Shown here piece after piece: positions 48,237-58,342 of a DNA stretch of 64,000 nucleotides. The DNA comes from Bactrocera neohumeralis. Taxonomy: Eukaryota > Arthropoda > Insecta > Diptera > Tephritidae. The notes under the pieces were generated by a model. It saw only the letters and a program-made list of their open reading frames with translations, searched no databases and had not been told where the DNA came from. The number at the start of each line of letters is the position of its first letter. Position 1 is the stretch's first letter. The stretch lies in the NCBI RefSeq assembly GCF_024586455.1, contig NC_065923.1, positions 52,173,237 through 52,237,236 on the forward strand. Reading direction: 5' to 3'. Position numbers and translations under genes: made by a program.

Positions 48237-48840
48237 CCTAAGATGCGTACAGATTAACCTGCAGCACTCGAAGTGTGCTACAGCGAATCTTACAACCCTC
48301 ATAAACGAGAGGGGCATCGACATCTGCCTAATACAGGCGTCTTGGGTTAATGAAGACACCATTAAAGGGCTAAACAGCAGTTACTATAACGAAATAAAGG
48401 TAAACCTAGGGCATGCTTTCTTATTAATAGAAGACAATATGCATTTCTCTGTCCTAATTACAGCACAGCAGATATCACAGACTTTCTTGATTTTGGCCTA
48501 CTTGGCCCATGACGAGGACATACCACCGGCACCGCTCACAAGACTAGTAGCGGACAACAGGAAGGAAGATGTCCTAATAGGGTGTGATGGAAACGCAAGG
48601 CACACTGTATGGGGTAACTCCAGTATAAACACCAGAGGTGAGTCACTCTTACGGTATATTTTGAATAGCAATTTAAGTATATGCAACAAACGCGATAAGC
48701 TAACCTATATTTTTCCAAGCTCTGATAGGTTTTCGGACTGGGATGAAGTGCTGGACCTCACGCTATCAACAGACACAAACAGACGCGTTGCGGATAACTG
48801 GAGGGTGTCCGATGAGCCTTCCATGTCTAATCACTCCTAA
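48226..48840 (+). pseudogene. LOA-like element ORF2, endonuclease domain
   Basis: The ATG at 48226 overlaps the ORF1 stop (ATGCCCAATAA). The domain starts LRCVQINLQHSKCATANL (Asn of the first endonuclease motif in QINLQHS), then DICLIQASWVN (the usual Glu of 'IQEPW' is changed to Ala), LIGCDGNARHTVWGNSSINT (Asp/Asn motif). Near the end, DLTLSTD and DEPSMSNHS stand where DLT and the SDH motif normally occur (SDH read as SNH). A stop at 48838-48840 interrupts. The missing Glu and altered SDH predict an inactive nuclease. Confidence 0.8.
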
Positions 48841-49219
48841 ACACTCTTCAGCATTCGCGAAAAGTACAGTACTCCTCTCAAATATCGGAAACCTAGAAGA
48901 ACAGCATGGGAAAGAAGAACAGTATAGGAACAAAATGGCTTGAAAAAGGAGGCAATAAGAATATCAGTAATCCTCAGGAACTAAATTCAGAAGTTAGAAA
49001 AAATCTTAACTACAACTTTCAATAAATACATTCCGCTAACAGTTCTGAAAAAGAGAAAGTCCCTTTCTCGGTGGAACAGTGAGCTCAAGAATTTGAGAAG
49101 GACACTAAAAAGCGCACTTCCCTGCGAGTCAGAAAACGTCTATAAAGAGGGTTCAACCAGAACCACCGGCGAACGCAGGCAGATAGTAGAAAAAAGCAAA
49201 ATCAAATATAGTGTCTCAC

Positions 49220-50126
49220 CATTAAAACGGCAGGTCCAGACGGGATTATGCCCATAACGCTACAAAAGCTGGAAGAACCAACTGTTCTAAGTCTTGAAAA
49301 TATATACAAAGCTAACATTCAACTGTCTTACATCCCAAGAAGTTGGAAACGAATTAAAATTGTGTTTCTACCAAAACCAGGCAGAAGAACACACGATAAT
49401 GCCAAGGATTTTTGACCTATAAGCCTCACCTCCTTTATGCTGAAGGTACTAGAAATGTTAATGAACTTACATATAAGAACAATCAAGGCGGATAAGATAT
49501 CGAAGTCCCAACATGGGTACATAAAGGGCCGATCAACCGAAACTGCCCTCCACGAGGTGATAAGTGTAATTGAAAAATCACTACACAATACACCATGGCT
49601 GCATTTCTAGATATAGAGAGCGCCTTCAATAATATAGAAGTAAGTGCTATCATTAATTCTCTGATCATGGCGACACTGTGTGCAGATGGATATAATCGAT
49701 GCATGAGAATAGAAAGATTATAGCATCAAAACGGTGCAGCAACATAAACAAGTTATGTACATAAGTAGAGGGTCTCCTCAAGGAGAGGTCCTCTCCCCGC
49801 TTCTATGGGTTGTAGCGCTGAACGAAATACTACTCCAACTAAACGGTGGAGGAGTTAAAGCAGTACCATATGCAGACGATATAGTGTTGTTGGTATCAGG
49901 TATGTTTTCTTCAACAGTCAGCGAGATTATGGAAAGAGCTCTTCGTAGGTTAAACCTATGGGCTAAAAACAATGGTCTAAGAGTTAACCCGAACAAAACA
50001 GAACTGATGCTATTCACAAGAAGAACCAAAATACCTCAGTTTCAACTTCCGGTACTAAACTATCTCCATCCCCCACAGCTAAATACTTGGGGGAGGAGAT
50101 TGACACCAAACTGTCCTGGAAAATAA
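49220..50126 (+). pseudogene. LOA-like element ORF2, reverse-transcriptase domain
   Basis: Broken frames give AGPDGIMP-like sequence (49225-49255), VFLPKPGRRTHDNAKDF (49363 on), PISLTSFMLKVLEMLMNLHI (49420 on), AAFLDIESAFNN (about 49600-49636, motif A with its Asp) and then an open stretch from 49734. That stretch has RGSPQGEVLSPLLWVVALNE (49767 on, motif B) and VPYADDIVLLVSG (motif C; YADD at 49869-49880 intact). It ends near 50126 in a frameshifted 'AKYLGEEID'-like segment. The catalytic residues survive although the reading frame does not. Confidence 0.85.
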
Positions 50127-50259
50127 ATATAGAAAAAAGAACAAATAAAGCATACATATATGGCTACTACATACTATACTTGTGAGAGAATCGTCAGTAA
50201 GAGTTGGGGCCTTAAACCTAGTATAATCATGTGGATATATACGGCTGCCATTTGGAGCT

Positions 50260-51426
50260 TTGGTATGGTGGCCAGCGCTAAACAAACAATACAACATTAG
50301 AAAATTAAATGGAATACAAAGAGCAGCATGTGCAGGTGTTACTGGTACAATTAAGTCATGTCCGACTGACGCGCTCAATGTGGTCCTGCATCAACCACCC
50401 ATAGACATTTTTATTCACGAAACAGCAGCATATTCTGCTATAAGAATAAGAGAATTGGGTGGTTGGAATCAGCAAAACTATGGACATAGTGGAGTCCTAA
50501 ACAAGCTCAACGTTAATAAATCAGACTACATTCTCCCAATGCTGGATTTCAATAGACACTACCAGGTGAGGATACCCTCTAGACGAGAATGGAGAAGAGG
50601 CTCAATAGGGGAGGAAGATACTATCTCAGTCTATATCGACGGGTCCAAAATGGACTGCAGAGTAGGCACGGGGTTATTTTCCGTTGATATAGACATATCT
50701 CTCTTTATCCGTCTACCGAACTTGGCTAGCATCGTCCAAGCGGAAGTACTGGGGATAGAAAAAGCGTGCGAAGCACTATTGGAAAATCACGAGAGGATAC
50801 GTAAAGCAGCAATATTTACAGATACCCAGCTCCTGGCTTAGTCTTCGCCCATGACAAATTCCAGTATAGTCCACAATTGCAAGAAAGCACTGAGCTCAAT
50901 AAAAGACAAGCTTCACCTAGACTTGATCTGGGTTCCCGACCACAGGAACATTTTCGGCAATGAAAAAGCAGACGAGTTGGCAAAGATAGCAGCTTTTCTT
51001 AACGAATCCGAGGCGGAGCTAATACCAAGCCCGCTAGGATCGATCAAAAGAGAGATCAATACACAATTTCAACAAGTTGCAAATAACAAATGTAAAAACA
51101 TAACAAAATGTATTATAACTAAACAATTATGGCCAACATATGACAATAAAAGAACTAACGACTTATTAAATAGGTCTAGGAAAAGTATCTACAGACTAAC
51201 AGCTACCACAACAGGGCACTGGCCATTTGGGGAACATGCGTCCAAAATGGGTATGCCCTACAACAACATCTGCCGAGGCTGCGGAATAGCAGGGAACAAG
51301 GAAACAATTTTCTACCTATCACAGATCCCACACAGAACACTTGGAATCCATCAAACACCAAACCTTGAATGGATTTCTACTAAAAACATATCGGACATAA
51401 GTAGCTTCATCGAAACCTCAAAATAG
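50260..51426 (+). pseudogene. LOA-like element ORF2, RNase H and C-terminal domain
   Basis: The open stretch 50260-50841 contains the thumb-like RKLNGIQRAACAGVTGTIKS and LHQPPIDIFI, then RNase H motifs ISVYIDGSK (Asp), QAEVLGIEKAC (Glu) and AIFTDTQ (Asp). A TAG at 50839 interrupts. The same frame continues from 50851 with LIWVPDHRNIFGNEKADELA, where the usual GH is DH. The C-terminal domain includes TGHWPFGEHASKMG and CRGCG with a missing downstream Cys/His. It ends at 51424-51426. Confidence 0.85.
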
Positions 51427-51440
51427 TTTGAAAGAGAAGG

Positions 51441-51981
51441 TGAAACGTGATAGCAGATATAAAAGGTCTACGAATAGTGCATCATTGCTAATTGACCCCA
51501 AAAGACAACAGGCCTGCACTGTACCTACCTACTGCTATGTGTCTATAATTGTCTAATGCGCCGATTTATCCTATACATACATATATTATAATACACCTTA
51601 AGTTTAGAACTGAAAGAAATCAGTTAGAATATATATGTATGTAGTAGCTTTTTCAAGTCACCTTAAGAAAAATATATTCAAAATTAAAAACTTTAAAGTG
51701 TGTGATACAGCTCAAATTATTCAGAATATTTGTTCACAAAGATATAACATTTTAACTGAAATTATAAAACGACAACAAGGACTTCCACTATGAAGCTTTA
51801 CTAACGTCACTTGAAACAATAAGAAAAGCCAGTCTGTCTAGAATTTTTGCTTTGATTTCATGTCTCTTCAAAGAAAACCAAAAATTTTGAAAGAGTCACT
51901 GTGAACAACTATTTTTCGAAGAGCAGATCCTCTAAAGTAACTACTCGCAACACCATGACCCATCTTATAATATATATATAT
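51441..51981. other. Spacer, no gene recognised
   Basis: About 540 bp of AT-rich DNA including a TATATATA run at 51969-51984. Possible 3' UTR of the LOA-like element in the first part. Confidence 0.4.
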
Positions 51982-52007
51982 ATAGTAGCCGTAGCTGAGA
52001 GAGTGTA

Positions 52008-52345
52008 CACTAGGGTGGGTCGATTCCGGACTTTTTTCGATTCGGGATTTCTAATAGTGCGCAAAAGTTACCTTAGTACTTCCTGATTCCAATGCAACTT
52101 TTTGTTTTGACATCGGATTGCATCTTCAACCCCAACTCCGGCCTTGAAATTTCGGAAATTCGCCTAAAATCGTGAAATTGTCTACCTAGCGCCTGAAATA
52201 CGCATATCATGGCAAAATGTATAAAACAACAGTTATTTGTCACGTCATTTGCTACCGAAATGGTGTATGTGATCATGGCCGTAGGACGAACCGTTCCCGA
52301 GATACGAGCGAAAAGGCGGCGCGCCACAGCGCAAGGGGAAAATTG
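52008..52345 (+). repeat. Left terminal inverted repeat of the 6.3-kb DNA transposon
   Basis: 338 bp, matching 58004-58342 in inverse orientation with about a dozen visible differences. Its inner edge is near ccacagcgcaagg (52328-52340). Sequence just inside it (52346-52440, ending aacctaaccaaccaacc) has no counterpart on the right side. Confidence 0.9.
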
Positions 52346-52459
52346 TTGCAGCTCTCAGCTAACCTGTATTGGTCACCCAGAACCCGCCGCGTGGAGGTGG
52401 CTGCTCTTCGGGTTCCTCCCAAGCTCAACCTAACCAACCAACCATATGTCAGGCTTGTT

Positions 52460-53801
52460 TTAGTCTGAATCTGTGTCAAATTTATTGATAAAATCAGATT
52501 TTGTACTAAACTTTGGCACTTGTTGCCTAGATTTCAGTGTAGAGCATATAAAACGATCACGAGATTGGGGGCCAATAACTTTAGAAGATGCCTCTGTCAC
52601 CAGTTTGACGGTTCTCTCGACTGCCACGGTGTGAGAGGGGAATTCACTAAATTTCCATACCTCTGCAGTGTCTTCCGACAGCCCTTTTATGAGTTCTTCG
52701 TTAGAAACTGAACAAAGAACTGGTGGAACAGTTAAGATAATATTCTTCCAGTTAATCATATCGTAATAATTAGTAGCTTTGAAATTCAGCTTTGGCACTT
52801 TATTACATCTAACCCTTCCATTTACAGTGTCAGACTCTGCTTCTCTGGCTGCTAGAAGACGGTCAAGGGCCAACTTTCTGACTTCTATCCGTTCGTCAGT
52901 CATCATACTAAGGAGAATGTTTTCTGGAAGAGCAAAGAAAGCATTCTGTTGAATGGATGAATCGACAACCTTGCGCAGTTTAGCAGGTAAGTATCTCGAC
53001 CTGTTGAATCTTATTGAGAACCACAAAGGTGAGTAAACTGTAAGTATGTACTTGACCAAAATCTTTATTTCCTGTGTTGGTTTGTCAGTAGAAATGTATA
53101 ATCTCAGAATTCTATTTGCACAGGTGAGCTAGCGAGATTTGCACATGTTACCTGGATGCATCGACGCTAAATCTGAGGAACATTGACCGGAAATAACAGC
53201 TTCTGATATTTTACACAGATAAGCTTGGTCTTTGCTAAGTTGGGTCGGATTAATAACCTCAGAAGGTAATTGGCAGGATGGAAAACTTTCAAATTTGAGG
53301 CAACTTCTCACAATCAGGGAGCAGTTTACCTATGTCGCCAGAGAATGTATTTGAACTCTTTGAGACACCATCTATGTGTTCGAAAAGAGCACGAAATGGA
53401 AGTTCGTTGAAATGTAGAAGACAAACAACCCACTGTAATGGCCTACCTATTCTTTCTTCTAGTTTCCGAATGATTCCACCTTTCCACCCTGTGTTCGTGT
53501 TGGTGCCATCAGCACCGACAACTTCTAGATGTTCCACATCAACTGAATTGTCTTGTAAATGTTGCCATAAAGCTTACGTCTCATCCTCAGCTGACCCGGA
53601 AGGAGAAATGACGTGGCCAAATTAATGACAACTAGGTTCCACTATAAGAGAAATATGTTCCTCTTTGACAGTGTCGCGGTAGTACTTTTCACCTTCGCTG
53701 ACTTGTGTAAGTGTATTGTCTTTGTGGCCGTCAAAATACAGAGTCTATACTTTCGGTGTTTTGGAGCTTAACTCCAACACTTTTTTTTGCCCGACTAATC
53801 T
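52460..53801 (-). pseudogene. Transposase-like protein of the TIR element, C-terminal half
   Basis: The minus strand resumes at about 53800 with QRLVGQKKVLELSSKTPKV, a stop, then TLYFDGHKDNTLTQVSEGEK (first candidate acidic residue in YFDG) and EEHISLIVEP. VVGADGTNTNTGWKGGIIRK (about 53520-53461; DG..N..G, like the second Asp region of RNase H-fold transposases), PLQWVVCLLHFNELPFRALF and SGDIGKLLPDCEKLP follow. After a frameshift comes SRYLPAKLRKVVD, then PENILLSMMTDERIEVRKLA and HTVAVERTVKLVTEASSKVI to the stop at 52460. Three frames and a few stops are needed. The layout suggests a DDE-type enzyme but the third acidic residue is not assigned. Confidence 0.65.
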
Positions 53802-53810
53802 TTGCATTTG
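53802..53810. repeat. RTE target-site duplication, left copy
   Basis: ttgcatttg at 53802-53810 is repeated at 56932-56940, directly flanking the RTE. Removing the RTE and one copy restores the transposase reading of the host element (…CH-QMQRLVGQKK…). Confidence 0.85.
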
Positions 53811-54036
53811 GAGGATGGAGTCATGTGTAGAAGTTCACGCAAGTGAGGAAAGTTATCTGATCGCCATTCAACGATTCTTTTACACATGGCTCAAGCAGCT
53901 CACTACTTCCGGTCTTTGACCAAGTATCCTCTGGGTAGCCTAAGAACATCCGTTCGAGGGCGAGCTAATGTGAGAAGGCGAAACATCCCCTACATAGGGT
54001 TGTGCGCTGGGTTTGGCACCCCCCACGTAATGACCA

Positions 54037-55614
54037 ATGACAAAGAAAACACAGCCTCGGATGAGAGACCCCCCTTTTGATGACGACCATGGCAAACGAA
54101 ATAAGGATTACGATTTGAGGGCATGCACCTGGAATGTCCGGACCCTTAATTGGGAAGGTGCCGCTGCCCAGCTGGTTGATGTCCTCGCAAAAATAAAGGC
54201 TGACATCACCGCCGTACAAGAAATGCGATGGACGGGACAAGGACAGAGACGAGTAGGTCCTTGTGACATTTACTACAGTGGCCATATAAAGGAGCGCAAG
54301 TTTGGTGTTGGATTCGTGGTGGGAGAGAGACTCCGTCGCCGAGTACTATCATTCACTCCGGTGAATGAACATCTAGCCACAATCCGCATCAAAGCGAGGT
54401 TCTTCAACATATCGCTGATTTGCGCCCACGCCCCGACGGAAGAGAAGGACGATGTGACCAAAGATGTCTTTTATGAGTACTTGGAGCGCACTTATGAGAG
54501 CTGCCCCCGCCACGATGTCAAAATCGTGCTTGGCGACTTTAACGCCAAGGTGGGCAAATAAGGTATCTTTGGCACTACGGTCGGTAAATTCGGCCTCCAC
54601 GACGAAACATCCCCAAATGGGTTGAGGCTGATCGACTTCGCCGGGGCCCGAAATATGGTTATCTGTAGTACTAGACTCCAGCATAAAAAAATTCATCAAG
54701 CTACCTGGCTGTCTCCGGATCGAAAAACTGCCAACCAGATCGATCATGTTGTGATAGACGGAAGACACGTCTCCAGTGTTTTAGATGTGCGTGAGCTCCG
54801 AGGTCCTAACGTCGACTCGGATCACTATCTTGTTGCAGCCAAGATTCGCACCCGCCTCTGTGCAACAAAAAACGCACGCCAACAAACACAAGGAAGGTTC
54901 GACGTCGAGAAGCTGCAATCACAACAGACAGCCGAACGATTTTCCACTCGGCTTGCACTCCTGCTCTCTGAGAGCACTCGTCAACAACCCGGTATAAGGG
55001 AACTGTGGGACGGCATTTCAAATTCCTTACGTACAGCTGCAACCGAAACCATTGGTTTTCGGAAAGTGCAAAAGAACAGCTGGTACGACGAGGAGTGCCG
55101 TGTCGCAGCGGAGAGAAAACAGGCTGCCTACCTCGCAACGTTACGATCTACCACAACACGTGCGGGATGGGATAGATACCGAGAGTTGAAGAGGAAAGCG
55201 AGACGCATTTGTAGACAGAAAAAGAAAAAGGCTGAAATGCGTGAGTACGAAGAGCTTGATAAGCTGGCCGACAGGGGTAATGATCGAAAATTCTACGAAA
55301 AAATGCGGCGGCTTACAGAAGGTTTCAAGACCGGAGCATACTCTTGTAGAACCCCCAAAGGTGATCTAGTGACCGATGCCCAGAGCATACTTAAATTATG
55401 GAGGGAACACTTCTCCAGCCTGTTGAATGGCAGTGAACGCACAACGCCAGGAGAAGGCGAACCCGATTCCCCAATCGATGACGATGGAGCATACGTTCCA
55501 TTGCCCGACCGTGAAGAAGTTCGAATAGCAATCGCCCGCCTGAAGAACAACAAAGCGGCGGGGCCGATGGATTGCCGGCCGAGCTATTCAAACACGGCGG
55601 CGAAGAACTGTTAA
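54037..55614 (+). pseudogene. RTE ORF, endonuclease and linker part
   Basis: From ATG 54037 (an upstream start is possible). AP-endonuclease motifs in order: LRACTWNVRTL (Asn33), TAVQEMRWTG (Glu62), IVLGDFNAKVG (Asp167, Asn169), then a stop at codon 175 (54559-54561). The same frame continues GLRLIDFAGARNMVICSTRL (54619 on), NQIDHVVIDGRHVSSVLDVR (54733 on) and VDSDHYLVAAKIR (Asp-His pair). A basic linker (RYRELKRKARRICRQKKKKA) follows. The frame is lost near 55566 within 'NNKAAGADGLP' by a one-base deletion. The product nicks target DNA to prime reverse transcription in this family. Confidence 0.9.
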
Positions 55615-56822
55615 GGAGCATGAATCAGCTTCCTTGTAAAATATGGTCGGACGAAAGCATGCCCAACGATTGGAATTTAAGTGTACTATGCCCAATCCAT
55701 AAAAAAGGAGACCCCACAATCTGCGCCAACTACCGTGGGATTAGCCTCCTTAACATCGCATATAAGGTTCTCTCGAGCGTATTGTGTGAAAGTTTAAAGC
55801 CCACCGTCAACAAACTGATTGGACCTTATCAGTGTGGCTTTAGACCTGGCAAACCAACAACCGACCAGATATTCACCATGCGCCAAATCTTGGAAAAGAC
55901 CCGTGAAAGGAGAATCGACACACACCACCTCTTCGTCGATTTCAAAGCTGCTTTCGACAACACGAAAAGGAGCTGCCTTTATGCCGCGATGTCTGAATTT
56001 GGTATCCCCGCAAAACTAATACGGCTGTGTAAATTGACGTTGAGCAACACGAAAAGCTCCATCAGGATCGGGAAGGACCTCTCCGAGCCGTTCGACATCA
56101 AACGAGGTGATATTGATATCATCGGCCTCAACACCCGCGCCGTTAGTTTTGCTTTCTCAAGGCTGGACAAGGAAGCACAGAAAATGGGTTTGGCAGTGAA
56201 CGAGGGTAAAACGAAATATCTCCTGTCATCAAAAAAACAGTCGTCGCACTCGCGACTTGACACTCACGTCACTGTTGACAGTCATAACTTTGAAGTTGTA
56301 GATAATTTCGTCTATTTAGGAACCAGCATTAACACCACCAACAATGTCAGCCTGGAAATCCAACGCAGGATTTCTCTTGCCAACAGGTGCTACTTCGGAC
56401 TGAGTAGGCAATTGAAAAGTAAAGTCCTCTCTCGACGAACAAAAGCTAAACTCTATAAGTCGCTCATAATTCCCGTCCTGCTATATGGTGCAGAGACTTG
56501 GGCGATGACAGCAACCGATGAGTCGACGTTACGAGTTTTCGAGAGAAAAATTCTGCGAAAGATTTATGGTCCTTTGCGCATTAGCCACGGCGAATATCGC
56601 GTTCGATGGAACGATGAGCTGTACGAGATATACGACGACATTGGCATAGTTCAGCGAATTAAAAGACAGCGGCTACGCTGGCTAGGTCATGTTGTCCGGA
56701 TGGACGAAAACACTCCAGCTCTGAAAATATTCGACGCAGTACCGGCCGGGGGAAGCAGAGGAAGAGGAAGACCTCCACTCCGTTGGAAGGACCAAGTGGA
56801 GAAAGACCTGGCTTCGCTTTGA
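55572..56822 (+). pseudogene. RTE ORF, reverse-transcriptase part lacking YADD
   Basis: A 416-codon open stretch that continues the ORF after the frameshift. Motifs: LCPIHKKGDPTICANYRGIS (55686 on), GPYQCGFRPGKPTTDQIFTM (about 55821-55880), HHLFVDFKAAFDNTKR (motif A, Asp), GIPAKLIRLCKLTLS, then PFDIKRGDIDIIGLN where the residues from VRQGDS through YADD are missing. Motif D/E and the C-terminal domain (KTKYL, VVDNFVYLGTS, LYGAETWAMTATDESTLRVF, QRLRWLGHVVRMDENTPAL, GGSRGRGRPPLRW) are intact to a premature TGA at 56820. The frame stayed open across the deletion, yet polymerase activity is impossible without motif C. Confidence 0.92.
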
Positions 56823-56940
56823 ATATCCAATTGGCGCCACGTAGCGAAAAGAAGAAACGACTGGCGCGCTGTTGTTAACTCGGCTATAATCGCGAAAGCG
56901 GTTTCTACGCCAATTAAGAAGAAGAAGAATCTTGCATTTG

Positions 56941-57860
56941 TCAGTGACAAAGCCCTTGATTCTCTGTTTTCAAACCTGCTTTTTTGGCATCCAGAAAATC
57001 AGATGAAACAATCAAGGCCGCTGCTCTATCACTTACTCCAAATCTTTGGGGAGCTAAAGCAGTGTGTTCTAATACTAGTGTGTTTCGTTTGGTTTTAGAG
57101 GATGGAAGAGAAAATTCATCATCAGCATCATTTTTGGAAGAATCCATGTGCGACGCACCTACATTGTTGTCGTCTGTATGAGAGTCTGGCTGATCTGAAT
57201 GGTCACGTGTTCTAGCTGATACTTTTCTGGTAAGTGTTGATGTTGAATTACGTTTTGAATGATAAGCTTTTCTTTACGTTCATTTTTCTTTGTAATCGTT
57301 TTTGTTTCAGGTAGATCAACACTTCCAATGCAATTGGTCGCACTGGTTCTCTGGTCCAAGAGAAATGGTTGTTCATTGATAGGAACTTTCCTTTCCTTTG
57401 GACAAGTGCAAGGTGAAAAATAAATACATTTACAAGCAGCGATGTCAAATAATTTTCCAGCAGAAGAGACAAAGTCGTCTCTTTTAGAGCTCAAATCTAT
57501 TGGGTTCCTTAAAAACATTTGTTTAAGAGTCAGAAATTTCTTATTGTATGTGGTGAGCATTTGTACAACTCTGGTGTGTGAAACTATCGGAATATATGAC
57601 TTTTTGAAAGTATTTTCAACCTTTTTTGCAACTATTTCTGTAATCTCTTTACTCCTAGGTTCATAGTTGTCGCCTCGGAGTCGCCCCATACGAAATCTTT
57701 CAAACTGATAACACAAAAGAACATCCTGGTAAGTAGGTAAATGGGACTCAGAGAGATTGTACGGATATATACCAAACACAGGACATATCTGTCTAAATTT
57801 AAATTTAGATACAGATATTTTGAGTTCTGTGCTCTGTTGAGAGAATATAAGTGATAGCAC
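56941..57860 (-). pseudogene. Transposase-like protein of the TIR element, N-terminal half
   Basis: The minus-strand start at 57858-57860 opens a 233-codon stretch. It contains LPTYQDVLLCYQFERFRMGR, EITEIVAKKVENTFKKSYIP, IVSHTRVVQML and a cysteine cluster, CKCIYFSPCTCPKERKVPI (57460-57404), followed by FLLDQRTS and IGSVD. After a frameshift the reading continues LAPQRFGVSDRAAALIVSSD (57060-57001) to the RTE insertion at 56940. The C-x-C...C-x-C cluster could bind zinc. I recall similar uncharacterised proteins in several invertebrate genomes, but give no family name. The distal part is carried on the far side of the RTE. Confidence 0.65.
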
Positions 57861-58003
57861 TCGGCAAAATGAACGACAAAAGTGAAGGAACTCGACGAAA
57901 AAATATTTATGTGGAGACCTATCCGAACGTGTCCTTTGGCGTAGGTGAATGAATGTGAGTGATAGCAGTCGGCGAAATCAACGTCAAGAAGTGTGGCCGC
58001 AAG

Positions 58004-58342
58004 CCGATTTTCACCTTGCGCTGTGGCGCGCCGCATTTTCGCTCGTATCTCGGGAACGGTTCATCCTCCGGCCATGATCACATACACCATTTCGGTAGTA
58101 AATGACGTGACAAATAACTTTTGTTTTATACATTTTGCCATGATATGCGTATTTCAGGCGCTAGGTAGACAATTTCACGATTTTAGGCGAATTTCCGAAA
58201 TTTCAAGGCCGGAGTTGGGGTTGAAGATGCAATCCGATCTCAAAACAAAAAGTTGCATTGGAATCAGGAAGTACTAAGGCAACTTTTCCGCACTATTAGA
58301 AATCCCGAATCCAAAAAAGTCCGGAATCGACCCACCCTAGTG
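58004..58342 (-). repeat. Right terminal inverted repeat of the 6.3-kb DNA transposon
   Basis: Inverse of the left repeat, from 'cgattttcaccttgcgctgt' (58004) to 'ccaccctagtg' (58342). The open frames inside both repeats are not coding. Confidence 0.9.

Larger units (their letters stand above)
47190..51440 (+). mobile_element. LOA-like (RNase H-bearing) non-LTR retrotransposon, near full length, decayed
   Basis: Domain order on the plus strand: gag-like ORF1 (to 48236), then ORF2 with AP-type endonuclease (48226-48840), reverse transcriptase (about 49220-50126) and RNase H plus C-terminal domain (50260-51426). The order and the presence of RNase H fit the LOA/I/R1 group; LOA is the closest by protein style, but this is not proven. 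Several frameshifts and stops (for example between 48840 and 49730, and at 50839) inactivate it. No target duplication could be identified. Confidence 0.8.
53811..56931 (+). mobile_element. RTE-clade non-LTR retrotransposon, full length but disabled
   Basis: 3121 bp from the 5' end gaggatggagtcatgtgtag to the 3' end 'acgccaattaagaagaagaa', with a 9-bp target duplication. It has a single long ORF, endonuclease then reverse transcriptase, as in RTE/BovB-type elements. Four lesions were found: GAA to TAA at 54559, a 1-nt frameshift near 55566, an in-frame loss of about 135 bp that includes the YADD motif (junction near 56108), and a TGA at 56820. The 3' end is a short GAA-type repeat rather than poly-A, typical of RTE. 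At least seven other fragments of this family lie in the window. Confidence 0.93.
52008..58342 (-). mobile_element. DNA transposon with ~338-bp terminal inverted repeats, interrupted by an RTE
   Basis: The ends are CACTAGGGTGGGTCGATTCC at 52008-52027 and its reverse complement ending at 58342. They are bounded by TA on both sides (52006-52007, 58343-58344), and joining the flanks restores the IS630-like host sequence gtgtacacg. Without the 3.13-kb RTE (insertion plus one target copy) the element is about 3.2 kb. It encodes, on the minus strand, one transposase-like protein now split in two (56941-57860 and 52460-53650). The CACTA start recalls the CMC (CACTA/Mirage/Chapaev) group and TA duplication is known for some of its members. 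I do not recognise the protein as any defined superfamily member, so the class is left open. Confidence 0.85.

Noticed and set aside
52073..52327. Minus-strand frame and its twin at 57993-58277 as paired genes
   Set aside because: Both lie in the 338-bp terminal inverted repeats; their similarity is that of the repeats.
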